From Pedococcus cremeus (GTDB lineage: Bacteria; Actinomycetota; Actinomycetes; Actinomycetales; Dermatophilaceae), in the NCBI RefSeq assembly GCF_900111375.1, contig NZ_FOHB01000005.1, positions 124,001 through 188,000 of the forward strand: DNA of 64,000 nucleotides. The letters are read 5' to 3'. This document shows, piece after piece, positions 1-7,813 of the stretch. The notes under the pieces were generated by a model. That model was given only the letters and a program-made list of their open reading frames with translations, did not search any database and had not been told where the DNA came from. Each line of letters begins with the position of its first letter. Position 1 is the stretch's first letter. Both the position numbers and the translations under genes were made by a program.

Positions 1-1
1 C

Positions 2-1399
2 AAGGTCCAGGCGATGGCCCAGGCGCAGGTCGAGAAGAAGGTGCCCGTCGGCAACTCCGAGCGCATCGGCGCCGCCGCCAGCATCATCGAGCCGGGCACC
101 GGCAAGGTCCTCGCGATGGTGCAGGCCTCGCGCTTCCCCACGACCGGGCAGAAGGGCAAGAAGTACACCCAGGTCAACTGGAACGTCGACCAGAAGTACG
201 GCGGCACCAGCGGCGCCCAGTTCGGCTCGACGGCCAAGATGTTCGCCATCGTCACCGCCCTCGAGAACGGCATCCCCGTCAACGGCAAGATCCCCTCGAA
301 GTACGCCACCCCGAAGCAGGCGGCGATCTACACGCCGTCCGAGATGAAGGGCAAGTGCGGCGCCGGATCCGCCTGGCCGGTCCGCAACGACGAGGCCATC
401 GGCGGCAAGCCGCTGCCCTTCTCGCTGGCGACCCAGAAGTCCGTCAACACCGCATTCGCGTCCCTCGTGCTCAAGCTCGGCACCAACAAGGTGCACGACA
501 CCATGAACAAGATGGGCCTGCACCAGGGCACCGGCAAGGAGATCGAGTGCTACCCGGCGGCCGTCACGCTGGGCGCCAACGACACCACCCCGCTGACGCT
601 CGCCTCGTCCTACGCGACGCTGGCCGCGGAGGGCAAGTACTGCACCCCGAACCCGATCCTGTCGATCACCACGAACGACAAGAAGCCCATCAAGCTGCCG
701 ACCGACAACTGCAAGCAGGTCATCAGCAAGGACGTCGCCAACGGCGCCACCAAGCTGCTCGAGGGCGTCATCCAGAAGGGCACCGGCACCCAGGCCAAGC
801 TCGCGGGCGGCCGCCCCGCGGCAGGCAAGACCGGCACGACCGACAACCACGTGGAGTCGTGGTTCGTCGGCTACACCCCGCAGCTGGCCGGCGCTGTCTG
901 GGTGGGCACGCCGTACAGCCAGAAGCGCATGAAGAACATCCGCCTCGGCAACGACTTCTACCCCGAGGTCTTCGGTGGCACCATCTCCGCACCCATCTGG
1001 AAGCAGCTGATGGACCGGGCCTCGCAGATCCTCGACAAGCCGAAGCGTGACTTCGACGAGGCGAGCAGCAAGGTCCTCGAGGGCGACATCATCGGCATCC
1101 CGAGCGTGAGCGGGATGTCGGTGCAGGACGCCACCAAGGCGCTCGAGGGCGCCGGATTCAAGGCGCAGGTCGCGGGCAACACCTACAGCAACATGTCGGC
1201 GGGCACGGTCGTCTACACGAACCCGAGCGGCCGGGCCGTGCGCGGCACCACGGTGGGGCTGTACGTCTCGACCGGCTACGTGCCGGCGCCGCCCCAGCCG
1301 ACGTCGACCCCCAAGGCAACGTCCTCGCCCAAGCCGACCAAGACGACCACCAAGCCGAAGACCACGAAGACACCACCGCCGAAGAAGAAGACGGGCTGA
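2..1399 (+). CDS. Penicillin-binding protein, transpeptidase + PASTA domain (5' end outside window)
   Basis: This is the C-terminal part of a peptidoglycan-synthesising penicillin-binding protein that cross-links stem peptides outside the membrane. Numbering from the first ATG at base 14, the three active-site motifs are visible: S72-T-A-K75, S143-V-N145 and K272-T-G-T. One PASTA domain follows (roughly residues 355-420), then a Pro/Thr/Lys-rich tail ending in KKKTG. The reading frame is open to the window edge, so the true start, the membrane anchor and probably a glycosyltransferase domain lie upstream. The layout fits actinobacterial class A PBPs of the PonA type. A strong hairpin follows the stop. 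Function is secure at family level; the exact paralogue is not. Confidence 0.93.
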   Translation, partial: KVQAMAQAQVEKKVPVGNSERIGAAASIIEPGTGKVLAMVQASRFPTTGQKGKKYTQVNWNVDQKYGGTSGAQFGSTAKMFAIVTALENGIPVNGKIPSKYATPKQAAIYTPSEMKGKCGAGSAWPVRNDEAIGGKPLPFSLATQKSVNTAFASLVLKLGTNKVHDTMNKMGLHQGTGKEIECYPAAVTLGANDTTPLTLASSYATLAAEGKYCTPNPILSITTNDKKPIKLPTDNCKQVISKDVANGATKLLEGVIQKGTGTQAKLAGGRPAAGKTGTTDNHVESWFVGYTPQLAGAVWVGTPYSQKRMKNIRLGNDFYPEVFGGTISAPIWKQLMDRASQILDKPKRDFDEASSKVLEGDIIGIPSVSGMSVQDATKALEGAGFKAQVAGNTYSNMSAGTVVYTNPSGRAVRGTTVGLYVSTGYVPAPPQPTSTPKATSSPKPTKTTTKPKTTKTPPPKKKTG

Positions 1400-1433
1400 C
1401 GCCAGCCCCGGCCACACGGCATACCGAATGACA

Positions 1434-1469
1434 CGAAGGGCCCCTCACCACCAGGTGAGGGGCCCTTCG
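1434..1469. terminator. Bidirectional intrinsic terminator
   Basis: A perfect 16-bp stem (CGAAGGGCCCCTCACC and its complement) closes a 4-base ACCA loop. It sits 35 bases after the PBP stop and just beyond the end of the convergent gene at 1475, so it can serve both strands. Confidence 0.85.
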
Positions 1470-1474
1470 TCGTC

Positions 1475-1936
1475 TCACACGTGCGTGTGCTCGCGCACCG
1501 GCGAGACGGTCTCGCTGGCCTGGCTCCGCTGCGGTCTGGGCAGGCGGAAACCGAGCCAGGCGATCAGCACGCCGACGAGCGTCATGACGACGGTCACGAG
1601 GATCTCGCCGCCGAACGTGCCATCGGCCAAGGCGGGCACGGCGTCCATGCCGTCCAGCACGGCCATGGCGAGGCCCAGCACCACGTTGGCCCACCGGTTG
1701 ACCGCCCACGGCAGCGTGAACGTCAGAAAGGCCATCGCAAGCGGGACGAGCCAGAAGGCGGCCACCATGACCTCCATGGTGGTCGTGATCCTCTCGCCCT
1801 CGACAACACCGGCGCGGATGCCGTCGAGCACCTCCCCACCACCGGCGTAGAGGTAGAGGAGCATCGAGGCCGACATCATGACCGCGAGGGAGATCCACAA
1901 CACCGAGATCTGGTGCTTGAGGTTCCTGGCATCCAT
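1475..1936 (-). CDS. Small four-helix membrane protein (DUF6326-like)
   Basis: A predicted inner-membrane protein of 153 residues with four hydrophobic segments (about 11-30, 55-75, 80-100 and 115-135), short loops and a charged C-terminus ending in HTHV. Size and pattern resemble the uncharacterised DUF6326 family; I recognise this by pattern only. No catalytic motif is evident. Of several in-frame starts, the ATG at 1936 is preferred because a GAGGTG ribosome-binding site lies six bases before it; the upstream ATG and GTG overlap that site. It stands alone between convergent and co-directional neighbours. Function unknown. Confidence 0.7.
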   Translation of the reverse strand: MDARNLKHQISVLWISLAVMMSASMLLYLYAGGGEVLDGIRAGVVEGERITTTMEVMVAAFWLVPLAMAFLTFTLPWAVNRWANVVLGLAMAVLDGMDAVPALADGTFGGEILVTVVMTLVGVLIAWLGFRLPRPQRSQASETVSPVREHTHV

Positions 1937-2101
1937 GGTCATCACCTCATTCCCTGATGAGGGAGCCTCGGACGCCCTGAGCCGGTGCCCCGAACCTCCT
2001 TGCGTCCGGGTACTCCACCATCAGCGTCTCGCGCCGACGGGCGCACGACAGAGGCCTAGGACCCCGCTGGCACGGTGGATGCCGCGGAGGTTGAGCCCCG
2101 C

Positions 2102-2566
2102 CTACCGGCCCGAGAGCGCCGCCTTGACGGCGGCGGCCACGCGGCCGCCCTCGGCGCGACCGGCCACCAGGCCCTGCGCGGCCTTCATGACCTGGCCCAT
2201 CTGCTGCATCCCGGTGGCGCCGGTCTCGGCGACCGCCTGCGCCACGAGGGCCTCCAGCTCGTCGTCGCCGAGCTGGGCCGGCAGGTAGCCCTCGAGCACC
2301 ACGAGCTCGGCCTCCTCCGCCTCCGCCCGCTCGGGGTGGCCGGCGTCGCGGAACGCGGTGGCCGCCTCCTTGCGCTTCTTGGCCTCCTTGGCCAGCACCT
2401 TGAGCACCTCGTCGTCGCTCAGCTGGCGAGCCTCCTTGCCGGCGACCTCCTCGTTGGTGATCGAGGTCAGGGCCATGCGCAGGGTCGCCGAGCGGACCTT
2501 GTCACGGGCGCGCATCGCGTCGTGGAGGTCGTGCTGGACGGTGGCCTTGAGGGTCTGCTCGCTCAT
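2102..2566 (-). CDS. GatB/YqeY domain-containing protein
   Basis: A 154-residue protein that matches the stand-alone YqeY family over its whole length: a helical N-terminus beginning MSEQTLKATVQHDLHDAMRA and the conserved stretch with LEGYLPAQLGDDEL, ending in a helical bundle with GGRVAAAVKAAL. The domain is shared with the tRNA-binding tail of the amidotransferase subunit GatB, but the role of the free protein is not settled. The start is fixed by good family alignment. A CAGACT -10-like element (2573-2578 on the minus strand) ends exactly six bases before the ATG, suggesting a leaderless mRNA. It is divergent from the metallophosphoesterase gene with 51 bases between starts. Confidence 0.9.
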   Translation of the reverse strand: MSEQTLKATVQHDLHDAMRARDKVRSATLRMALTSITNEEVAGKEARQLSDDEVLKVLAKEAKKRKEAATAFRDAGHPERAEAEEAELVVLEGYLPAQLGDDELEALVAQAVAETGATGMQQMGQVMKAAQGLVAGRAEGGRVAAAVKAALSGR

Positions 2567-2617
2567 GCCCCCAGTCTGGCAGGCGCCTGCAACGGCGTTT
2601 TGCGAGGATGGGGCGCG

Positions 2618-3547
2618 ATGAACCCCCTCCTCAAAGCCCTGGGCGGCCTGGCCGCGGTCGGTGTCGCCGGCGTCGGCTACGCCGGCCTCGTCGAGCGCAA
2701 CGCCTACACGCTGCGCCGCTTCTCCGTGCCCGTGCTCCCGGCCGGCGCCGCTCCCCTGCGGGTGCTCTGCCTCTCGGACCTGCACCTCATGCCCAACCAG
2801 CGGCGCAAGGTCGAGTGGGTCCGGGGCCTCGCCGCCCTGGACCCCGACCTCGTCGTGAACACGGGCGACAACATCGCGCACCCCGACTCGGTGCCGCGGC
2901 TGCTGGAGGCCCTGGAGCCGCTTCTGGAGGTGCCCGGCGCCTTCGTCCTCGGCTCCAACGACTACTTCGCGCCGACGTTCAAGAACCCGGCGCTCTACCT
3001 CACCCCATGGCACCGCCGCGGCACCGGCTCCACCCCTCGCCTGCCCACGAGCGACCTCGTCTCGGGCCTCGTCGCCGGCGGGTGGGAGGACCTCACCAAC
3101 CGCCGTGCCCGCGTCACCGTCGGCGGCCAGGACCTCGAGCTCGTCGGTGTCGACGACGCCCACCTCGACTACGACCGGTATGCCGTCGTGGCCGGTCCGG
3201 CGGACCCCTCGGCCGCGCTCACCATCGGGGTCACGCACGCGCCGTACCAGCGGGTCCTTGACGCCATGACGGCCGACGGTGCCGGCTTGGTGCTGGCCGG
3301 GCACACCCACGGCGGGCAGCTCGCCGTGCCCTTCTACGGCGCCCTGGTCACCAACTGCGACCTCGACACCGGCCGCGTCAAGGGGGTCTCCCGCTGGTGG
3401 CCCGGTGCCGGCCACACACCCTCGTCCTTCGCCCCGGACGACGCCTCCTGGCTGCACGTCTCAGCAGGACTGGGCACGTCGCCCTACGCGCCGGTGCGGT
3501 TCGCCTGCCGCCCGGAGGCGACGCTGCTGACCCTGACCTCCCGCTGA
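2618..3547 (+). CDS. Metallophosphoesterase
   Basis: A calcineurin-like phosphoesterase of 309 residues with an N-terminal hydrophobic helix (about 5-24) that should anchor or export it. The metal-binding motifs appear in order: SDLHL, VNTGDN, GSNDY and the terminal GHTHGGQ. The family hydrolyses phosphomonoesters or diesters with two metal ions; the substrate here is unknown. Membrane-anchored relatives of this type (YkuE-like) act at the cell surface. The ATG at 2618 gives a start directly before the hydrophobic helix; a longer open frame upstream has no support. Its place next to the PBP and YqeY genes is often seen in actinobacteria. Confidence 0.9.
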   Translation: MNPLLKALGGLAAVGVAGVGYAGLVERNAYTLRRFSVPVLPAGAAPLRVLCLSDLHLMPNQRRKVEWVRGLAALDPDLVVNTGDNIAHPDSVPRLLEALEPLLEVPGAFVLGSNDYFAPTFKNPALYLTPWHRRGTGSTPRLPTSDLVSGLVAGGWEDLTNRRARVTVGGQDLELVGVDDAHLDYDRYAVVAGPADPSAALTIGVTHAPYQRVLDAMTADGAGLVLAGHTHGGQLAVPFYGALVTNCDLDTGRVKGVSRWWPGAGHTPSSFAPDDASWLHVSAGLGTSPYAPVRFACRPEATLLTLTSR

Positions 3548-3666
3548 CGCGGCGGGTGTGCCGGCGGCGCGCCGAGGGGCGATTGGGAGCCCACGGAGGT
3601 GGTGGGCTATCCTTCCTTGTCGCTGCTCATCGAGTGCCTCGAGCTCTCCCTGGGCAGCGATTGCCA

Positions 3667-3743
<77 letters not shown>

Positions 3744-4079
3744 TTGCAAAACCGCAGGTCAGAGTAATGATGGTTGCCACTGCGACCACATCGCCAAGAG
3801 CGAAGACCACGCCTTGTGAGCCCATCACGAGCCCTGAGCCTTCTCGGCGGGCTCCCGGCCCTCTTCGACGGGCCGGCTGGCGTCTATCCGCTCGGCCTCC
3901 TCGAAGGCCTGCCAGCCCCTGCGCCATCAGGCAGGCAGCCCGCGTCACGCTGTCGTTCAGCAGGTCGACTGAACCATCACGTGCCGGCGTCAGCGCCTGA
4001 ACACCTGTGTGGCAGCGGTCCACCGCCCTTCGGTGGGCCGCTGCCCGTGTGCCGCAGGATGCCGAGACCAGTCCGGTGG
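3744..4079. other. Gene-free left end of the island
   Basis: I see no credible coding region in these 336 bases. They hold one 21-base element (3818-3838) that recurs near the right end of the island. The short frames present have poor codon use and no ribosome-binding site. Remnants of a lost integrase gene would be expected here, but I cannot recognise any. Confidence 0.6.
3818..3838 (+). repeat. Inner direct repeat, left copy
   Basis: This 21-base element begins GAGCCCATCACGAGCCCT and matches 7598-7618 at 19 of 21 positions in the same orientation. The copies lie 75 bases inside the left attachment repeat and about 90 bases before the right one. Confidence 0.6.
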
Positions 4080-5225
4080 CTACTTGTTCCAGCCGCTGTT
4101 GTAGACATCCAGGCCGAACCGGTTCAGGCCCGAGGTCCCGGCGTAACCCAGGTATGGCAGCTTGAAGACCTCCTCCACGGAAGCCAGCAACGAGTAGTGG
4201 TTGTAGCTGGTCGTCGACCACGTGCCCCCCGTGACGTAGGGCGAGAGCACCACGGCTCCGATGCGCCCACCGCCAAGTCCGGTGATCCCGGGAAGGGCAG
4301 CATTGGGGCCGGGCCCTTCGCCGCAGCACGCGGAGGCGTCGGACTGCGGGCCGTCGGACTCGTCGGCGGTGATGACGAGCATCCCGTCGTTCTTGTAGGC
4401 CGGTGAGCTCAGGATCTTCGGCACCCAGGTCTGCAGCCAGGTGTTGACGCTGGTCAACCCGCCGGGCTCACCATCCACACAGGGGGCGTCGTGCCCGTCA
4501 TGGCACAGGTTCGGGGTGATGTACGACAGGTTCGGCGTCGTCGACGCGGAGGCGAGGTCGCTGGAGAGTTGGCCGAGGTCGACCACGTGCTGGTCGCAGT
4601 CGGCCGCTCCGGTGATCGAGGAGAAGTACATGAACGGGTTGTGCCGTACGGCGTACTGGTCCCCGACCCTGGCCTTCTGGGTGTCGTCGACAGCGTTGAG
4701 GGCCGGGTGGCGACATGGTGTACCCATGTCCTCCATGTAGCCCTTCCACGTTGCGCCCCTGGCCATGAGCTGGTCGGTCAGGTTGGGCACCGACGTGGGG
4801 AAGACGCATCCCTGTCCGACCGCCTGACCTGGCGCCACCGTCCCAGTTTGGGCGAAGGCGGAGTAGACCTGACAGTCGCCCTGCATCTGGTCGTTCGGAC
4901 CCTGCCCGGAGATCTGCGCCACGTAGTTGGGCTGCGAGTTGTGGGCGGTGCCGTAGTAGTTGTTCAGCAGCACGCCTTTGGACCTCAGGGTCTGCGCGAG
5001 GTAAGGAGCAGCGGAGTTGGCGCCCCAGGTGCTGTCGTAGCCCTTGTTCTCGATGTTGATCACGAACACGTGCTTGATCGGCGGAACGTACGCCGTGCTC
5101 GACGTTGCGGTCGGGGCGGCGGCATCGCTGGCCGCCGGGCGGATGAGGTCCGCCCCGAGTCCGATGATGCAGGCGATCATCAGCAGGGCAAGGACGTACC
5201 TGCTTCGGTTAGACATGCGGATCAC
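4080..5225 (-). CDS. Secreted phosphoesterase (PF04185, alkaline phosphatase superfamily)
   Basis: A 381-residue exported hydrolase. A basic N-terminus and hydrophobic segment (about 8-28) form a signal peptide or anchor, followed by a Thr/Ser/Ala-rich linker. The start of the catalytic fold reads FVINIENKGYDSTWG; later come ITADESDGP and a run with GGRIGAVVLSPYV, all typical of the phosphoesterase family that includes bacterial phospholipases C and acid phosphatases. The preferred start is GTG at 5225: its GTGA overlaps the TGA of the upstream gene and GGAG lies six bases before it; ATG at 5216 is the alternative. It is therefore translationally coupled to the phosphoesterase at 5222-6502. 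Substrate unknown. Confidence 0.83.
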   Translation of the reverse strand: MIRMSNRSRYVLALLMIACIIGLGADLIRPAASDAAAPTATSSTAYVPPIKHVFVINIENKGYDSTWGANSAAPYLAQTLRSKGVLLNNYYGTAHNSQPNYVAQISGQGPNDQMQGDCQVYSAFAQTGTVAPGQAVGQGCVFPTSVPNLTDQLMARGATWKGYMEDMGTPCRHPALNAVDDTQKARVGDQYAVRHNPFMYFSSITGAADCDQHVVDLGQLSSDLASASTTPNLSYITPNLCHDGHDAPCVDGEPGGLTSVNTWLQTWVPKILSSPAYKNDGMLVITADESDGPQSDASACCGEGPGPNAALPGITGLGGGRIGAVVLSPYVTGGTWSTTSYNHYSLLASVEEVFKLPYLGYAGTSGLNRFGLDVYNSGWNK

Positions 5226-6502
5226 GGCAAGCTCCATCCGTCGGCAATGGCCTTGGTCTTCAGGTCCCCCCACTCGGACTGTTCCGGACCGCTGGGTGCG
5301 CTCGGTGTGCACACGGCGGCGGCGAACGGGGGCAAGGCGAACGTGGGCGCGCTGAGGTTCGGCGTTGCTGAGAAGTCCAGTACTTCGGCGATGTTGCGCG
5401 CTCCAGAGTCACGTGGCGTCAGCGCCGACAGCCCCCACCGCCACTCGATCGCCTTGAGCACCGAGGTGTGGTCGTAGACGTTGTGTGCCACGTACCCGCG
5501 CCGCGCCCGGGGTGAGACGACCAGGGCCGGGACGCGGAATCCGCGCAGCGCGGTGCTGGAGCTGACATCCGCTGCCGTGGTGGGCGCCACGTGGTCGTAG
5601 AACCCGCCCCACTCGTCGAAGTTGACGACCAGCAGCGTGCGTGACCAGTTCGGACTGGTCGTGACAGCCGAGTAGACCTGGTTGAGGAACTGTTCGCCGG
5701 CCCGGATGTCGGCGTGAGGATGGTCATCGGAGGACGATCCCGAAGCCTCGTCCTGGAAGCGGGGGTCGATGAAGCTGACCGCCGGCAAGGTCCCCGCGGC
5801 CGCGTCCGAGAGGAACGTGGCGAACGGGTGGGCGATCGGAACGTACTTGGTGCCCCACAACGCCAAGAAGGGGATGTCCGAGTAGTAGTACTTCCCGCTC
5901 ACCCCCGCCGCGGCCAGCCGGTCCCAAATGGTCGGCATGGTCGCCGTCACCGTTGAGTTGTGGATCCGGTCGGTCTGCCCAGCGTGCATGTAGAGCCGGT
6001 TGGGGTAGGTCTCGGCCATGACCGCGGAGAAGTAACGGTCACACATCGTCCAGGCAGGGGCCGCCTTGCCCAGGAAGCCGAGGTCCGCTTGTTCGTAGTA
6101 GCCGATCGGCAACGGGTCGTCCTCGCCGGCGCGCAGCCATCCGTCGCAGGCACCACCGTTGAGCTGGACCCGGCCGCCCTCGTAGGAGTGGTCGGGGTCC
6201 TGGTGCCCGCAGCTGGCGTACTCGGTCAGGTGGTAGGTCGAGTGCGCAGTCCCATACCTGTCCACGAAGCTCAGCCCGGCCTGCTTGCCGTCCGCACCAG
6301 GCAGCCAGCCCATGAAGTGGTCGAAGGAGCGGTTCTCCATCATGACGACCACCACGTGGTCGATGCCCGACGAACCAGGCGAGGGCAGCGAGGTCGCCGC
6401 CAACGCCTCCTGCGCCCGGGTCAGGACCGATCCACCGGTCAGCGCGGCCCCCATCACTGCCGCGGTCCCAAGAAATTGTCGCCGCGTCACATTCACGGGC
6501 AA
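5222..6502 (-). CDS. Tat-exported phospholipase C-like phosphoesterase
   Basis: A 426-residue protein with a twin-arginine signal (T-R-R-Q-F-L-G at residues 6-12, hydrophobic core to about 35). The catalytic fold opens with VVVVMMENRSFDHFMGWLPG, the hallmark of nonspecific phospholipase C and acid phosphatase relatives in PF04185, and later shows NFDEWGGFYDHVAP and VVSPRARRGYV. These families cleave phosphodiesters or monoesters outside the cell and commonly serve phosphate scavenging. It is the first gene of a two-gene operon with 4080-5225. A possible PHO box lies upstream at 6549-6570. Export route and family are clear; the substrate is not. Confidence 0.88.
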   Translation of the reverse strand: MPVNVTRRQFLGTAAVMGAALTGGSVLTRAQEALAATSLPSPGSSGIDHVVVVMMENRSFDHFMGWLPGADGKQAGLSFVDRYGTAHSTYHLTEYASCGHQDPDHSYEGGRVQLNGGACDGWLRAGEDDPLPIGYYEQADLGFLGKAAPAWTMCDRYFSAVMAETYPNRLYMHAGQTDRIHNSTVTATMPTIWDRLAAAGVSGKYYYSDIPFLALWGTKYVPIAHPFATFLSDAAAGTLPAVSFIDPRFQDEASGSSSDDHPHADIRAGEQFLNQVYSAVTTSPNWSRTLLVVNFDEWGGFYDHVAPTTAADVSSSTALRGFRVPALVVSPRARRGYVAHNVYDHTSVLKAIEWRWGLSALTPRDSGARNIAEVLDFSATPNLSAPTFALPPFAAAVCTPSAPSGPEQSEWGDLKTKAIADGWSLP

Positions 6503-6987
6503 GGACGCTAGAGGTAGCGCAAGCGGTTTGGCGAACTCCGGGCGCGATGTTCACCTCGCATTCAGGGCTACGAAAGATGACCCGCAGGTCGTTTGCTGGG
6601 AGTCCACCTCAGGCCCACATCGACTCGCACCGCGGCCCGGCCGCCCCATGCATCCAGTGCCCTACCCGGCCGAAACCTTCAGGCCGCGGGGGCCTCCGGC
6701 CCCGAGGCAGCGCCACGGTTCAGACCAGGACGCTGCTATCGCCTCAGTGCTCATCGCCTTCTACTGCGCTGAGGACGGCAGGGGCCGGCGCGTGCCTGAG
6801 CGCCGTAAGCCCCAGCCGTCACCGCTCCAATGGGTCGCCTCTTCGAACCCGTGGAGTTGGCTTCCGTACCGGCATCGCAGCCGGACACCTCCCAGCGCCG
6901 CGTCTTTGCCATCACTGCGCGGACCCGCGGGGGCACCTTCGCGAGCATCTCGGCCCAAGCCCGTCCACCACCGATACCTTCTGGTCC
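6503..6987. other. Intergenic region upstream of the phosphoesterase operon
   Basis: A 485-base gap between divergent genes. The open frame crossing it on the plus strand is low-complexity (Pro, Arg, Ser, His) with codon use unlike the real genes, so I treat it as non-coding. It should contain the promoter of the minus-strand phosphoesterases and possibly that of the gene at 6988. Apart from the PHO-box-like repeat I see no clear element. Confidence 0.55.
6549..6570 (+). promoter_or_regulatory. Candidate PHO box (two 11-base repeats)
   Basis: GTTCACCTCGC is followed directly by ATTCAGGGCTA. The first unit fits the actinobacterial PhoP half-site (GTTCAYC-type, 11-base spacing) well and the second only loosely. 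The site is 47 bases upstream of the Tat-exported phosphoesterase start. Inference from motif and context only. Confidence 0.35.
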
Positions 6988-7581
6988 GTGGATGAGGACG
7001 AGCTCTTGGACACCCAATGGACGCCTGAGGCGCAGCAGGCCTACGAGAAGCGTGCCGAGGAACTGATCGAGGCCATACGAAACCACGTCGCCGCCAACAT
7101 CACACGAACCGGTCGGCAGAAGGAGCTCGGGCCCTACTTCGAGTCTGCCGAGACCCTTGTGACCGTCGCGCGGGCCTTCGAGAACGCCGAGTTCAACTGG
7201 TGCGGCTCCTTCCCCCTCGGCCTCGGCATCGAAGATGACCTGGAGTCCGATGACGGGGACGAAGAGGAGGTCCCCGAGGGCCGCATGTTGTCCGTCTTCC
7301 GGCGTTGGGACCTCAACATCCTCGACGACGCTGCCGTGATCGCTGCCGGGCGCGCCGCGTACCTCAGGGCGTGGCCCGATGACACTGAGGAAGACGCCGC
7401 TCTCCGGGTCCAGGACGTGGAGATGGCGGCCGGCGAGATCATCCACGCCGACGGGATCGACGCCCTTAGCAGCACCGAGGGCCTGCAAGCCGTACGGGGC
7501 GCGACGACCATTCTCCAGCACGACGCCGAGGACTACGAGACCTTCGACGCCAACCCTTGGGGCGTCGTCAACGACGACTGA
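6988..7581 (+). CDS. Acidic protein of unknown function
   Basis: I do not recognise this 197-residue protein. It is strongly acidic, with an EDDLESDDGDEEEVPEG patch near residue 90 and a C-terminus ending in NPWGVVNDD; it has no signal peptide or membrane segment. Helical stretches rich in Ala and Glu flank the acidic patch. The GTG at 6988 is chosen because the sequence upstream turns into a low-complexity frame; there is no strong ribosome-binding site, so the start is uncertain. It is the last gene of the tRNA-Pro island, on the strand opposite the phosphoesterases. Its function cannot be inferred. Confidence 0.6.
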   Translation: MDEDELLDTQWTPEAQQAYEKRAEELIEAIRNHVAANITRTGRQKELGPYFESAETLVTVARAFENAEFNWCGSFPLGLGIEDDLESDDGDEEEVPEGRMLSVFRRWDLNILDDAAVIAAGRAAYLRAWPDDTEEDAALRVQDVEMAAGEIIHADGIDALSSTEGLQAVRGATTILQHDAEDYETFDANPWGVVNDD

Positions 7582-7597
7582 CGACCTCCCCAGCTGC

Positions 7598-7618
7598 GAG
7601 CCCATCACGGGCCCTCAG
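7598..7618 (+). repeat. Inner direct repeat, right copy
   Basis: This element (GAGCCCATCACGGGCCCT...) matches 3818-3838 at 19 of 21 positions in the same orientation. It lies just after the stop of the unknown acidic gene. Confidence 0.6.
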
Positions 7619-7707
7619 ACCCGCGAGACTCCTCTTGGGGCACCTAGGGCCGGTACCGGATTGCACTGTCCTGCAACGAAACCCGACACCCGGAAAATGC
7701 GGGGGCG

Positions 7708-7753
7708 CGTTCGGGACGAAGAGGTCGCAGGTTCAATCCTGTCACCCCGACCA
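7708..7753 (+). pseudogene. Displaced tRNA-Pro 3' fragment (right attachment repeat)
   Basis: These 46 bases match tRNA-Pro 3697-3743 except for one A missing from the T-loop (TTCAATCC in place of TTCAAATCC). The D-arm and most of the acceptor 5' strand are absent, so it cannot fold as a tRNA. It marks the right end of the island. Confidence 0.85.
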
Positions 7754-7776
7754 GGTGATGCCTGCGGACATCGAGG

Positions 7777-7810
7777 ACGCCCGAACCCACGGAAACGTGG
7801 GTTCGGGCGT
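7777..7810. terminator. Terminator, probably the original tRNA-Pro terminator
   Basis: A perfect 15-bp stem (ACGCCCGAACCCACG and its complement) closes a GAAA tetraloop. It lies 23 bases after the tRNA-Pro fragment and three bases beyond the convergent flavoprotein gene, so it can also end that transcript. Confidence 0.85.
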
Positions 7811-7813
7811 TCG

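Noticed and set aside
2102-3457. A 451-codon minus-strand frame covering the metallophosphoesterase and YqeY genes
   Set aside because: Only its last 154 codons match a known family; the rest is the complement of the clearly real metallophosphoesterase, a usual effect of high GC.
6547-6987. Plus-strand open frame upstream of the acidic island gene
   Set aside because: Low-complexity Pro/Arg/Ser/His composition and no ribosome-binding site; codon use differs from the part after 6988.
7700-7753. A second tRNA gene
   Set aside because: Only the 3' half of tRNA-Pro is present and the T-loop has lost a base, so no cloverleaf can form.
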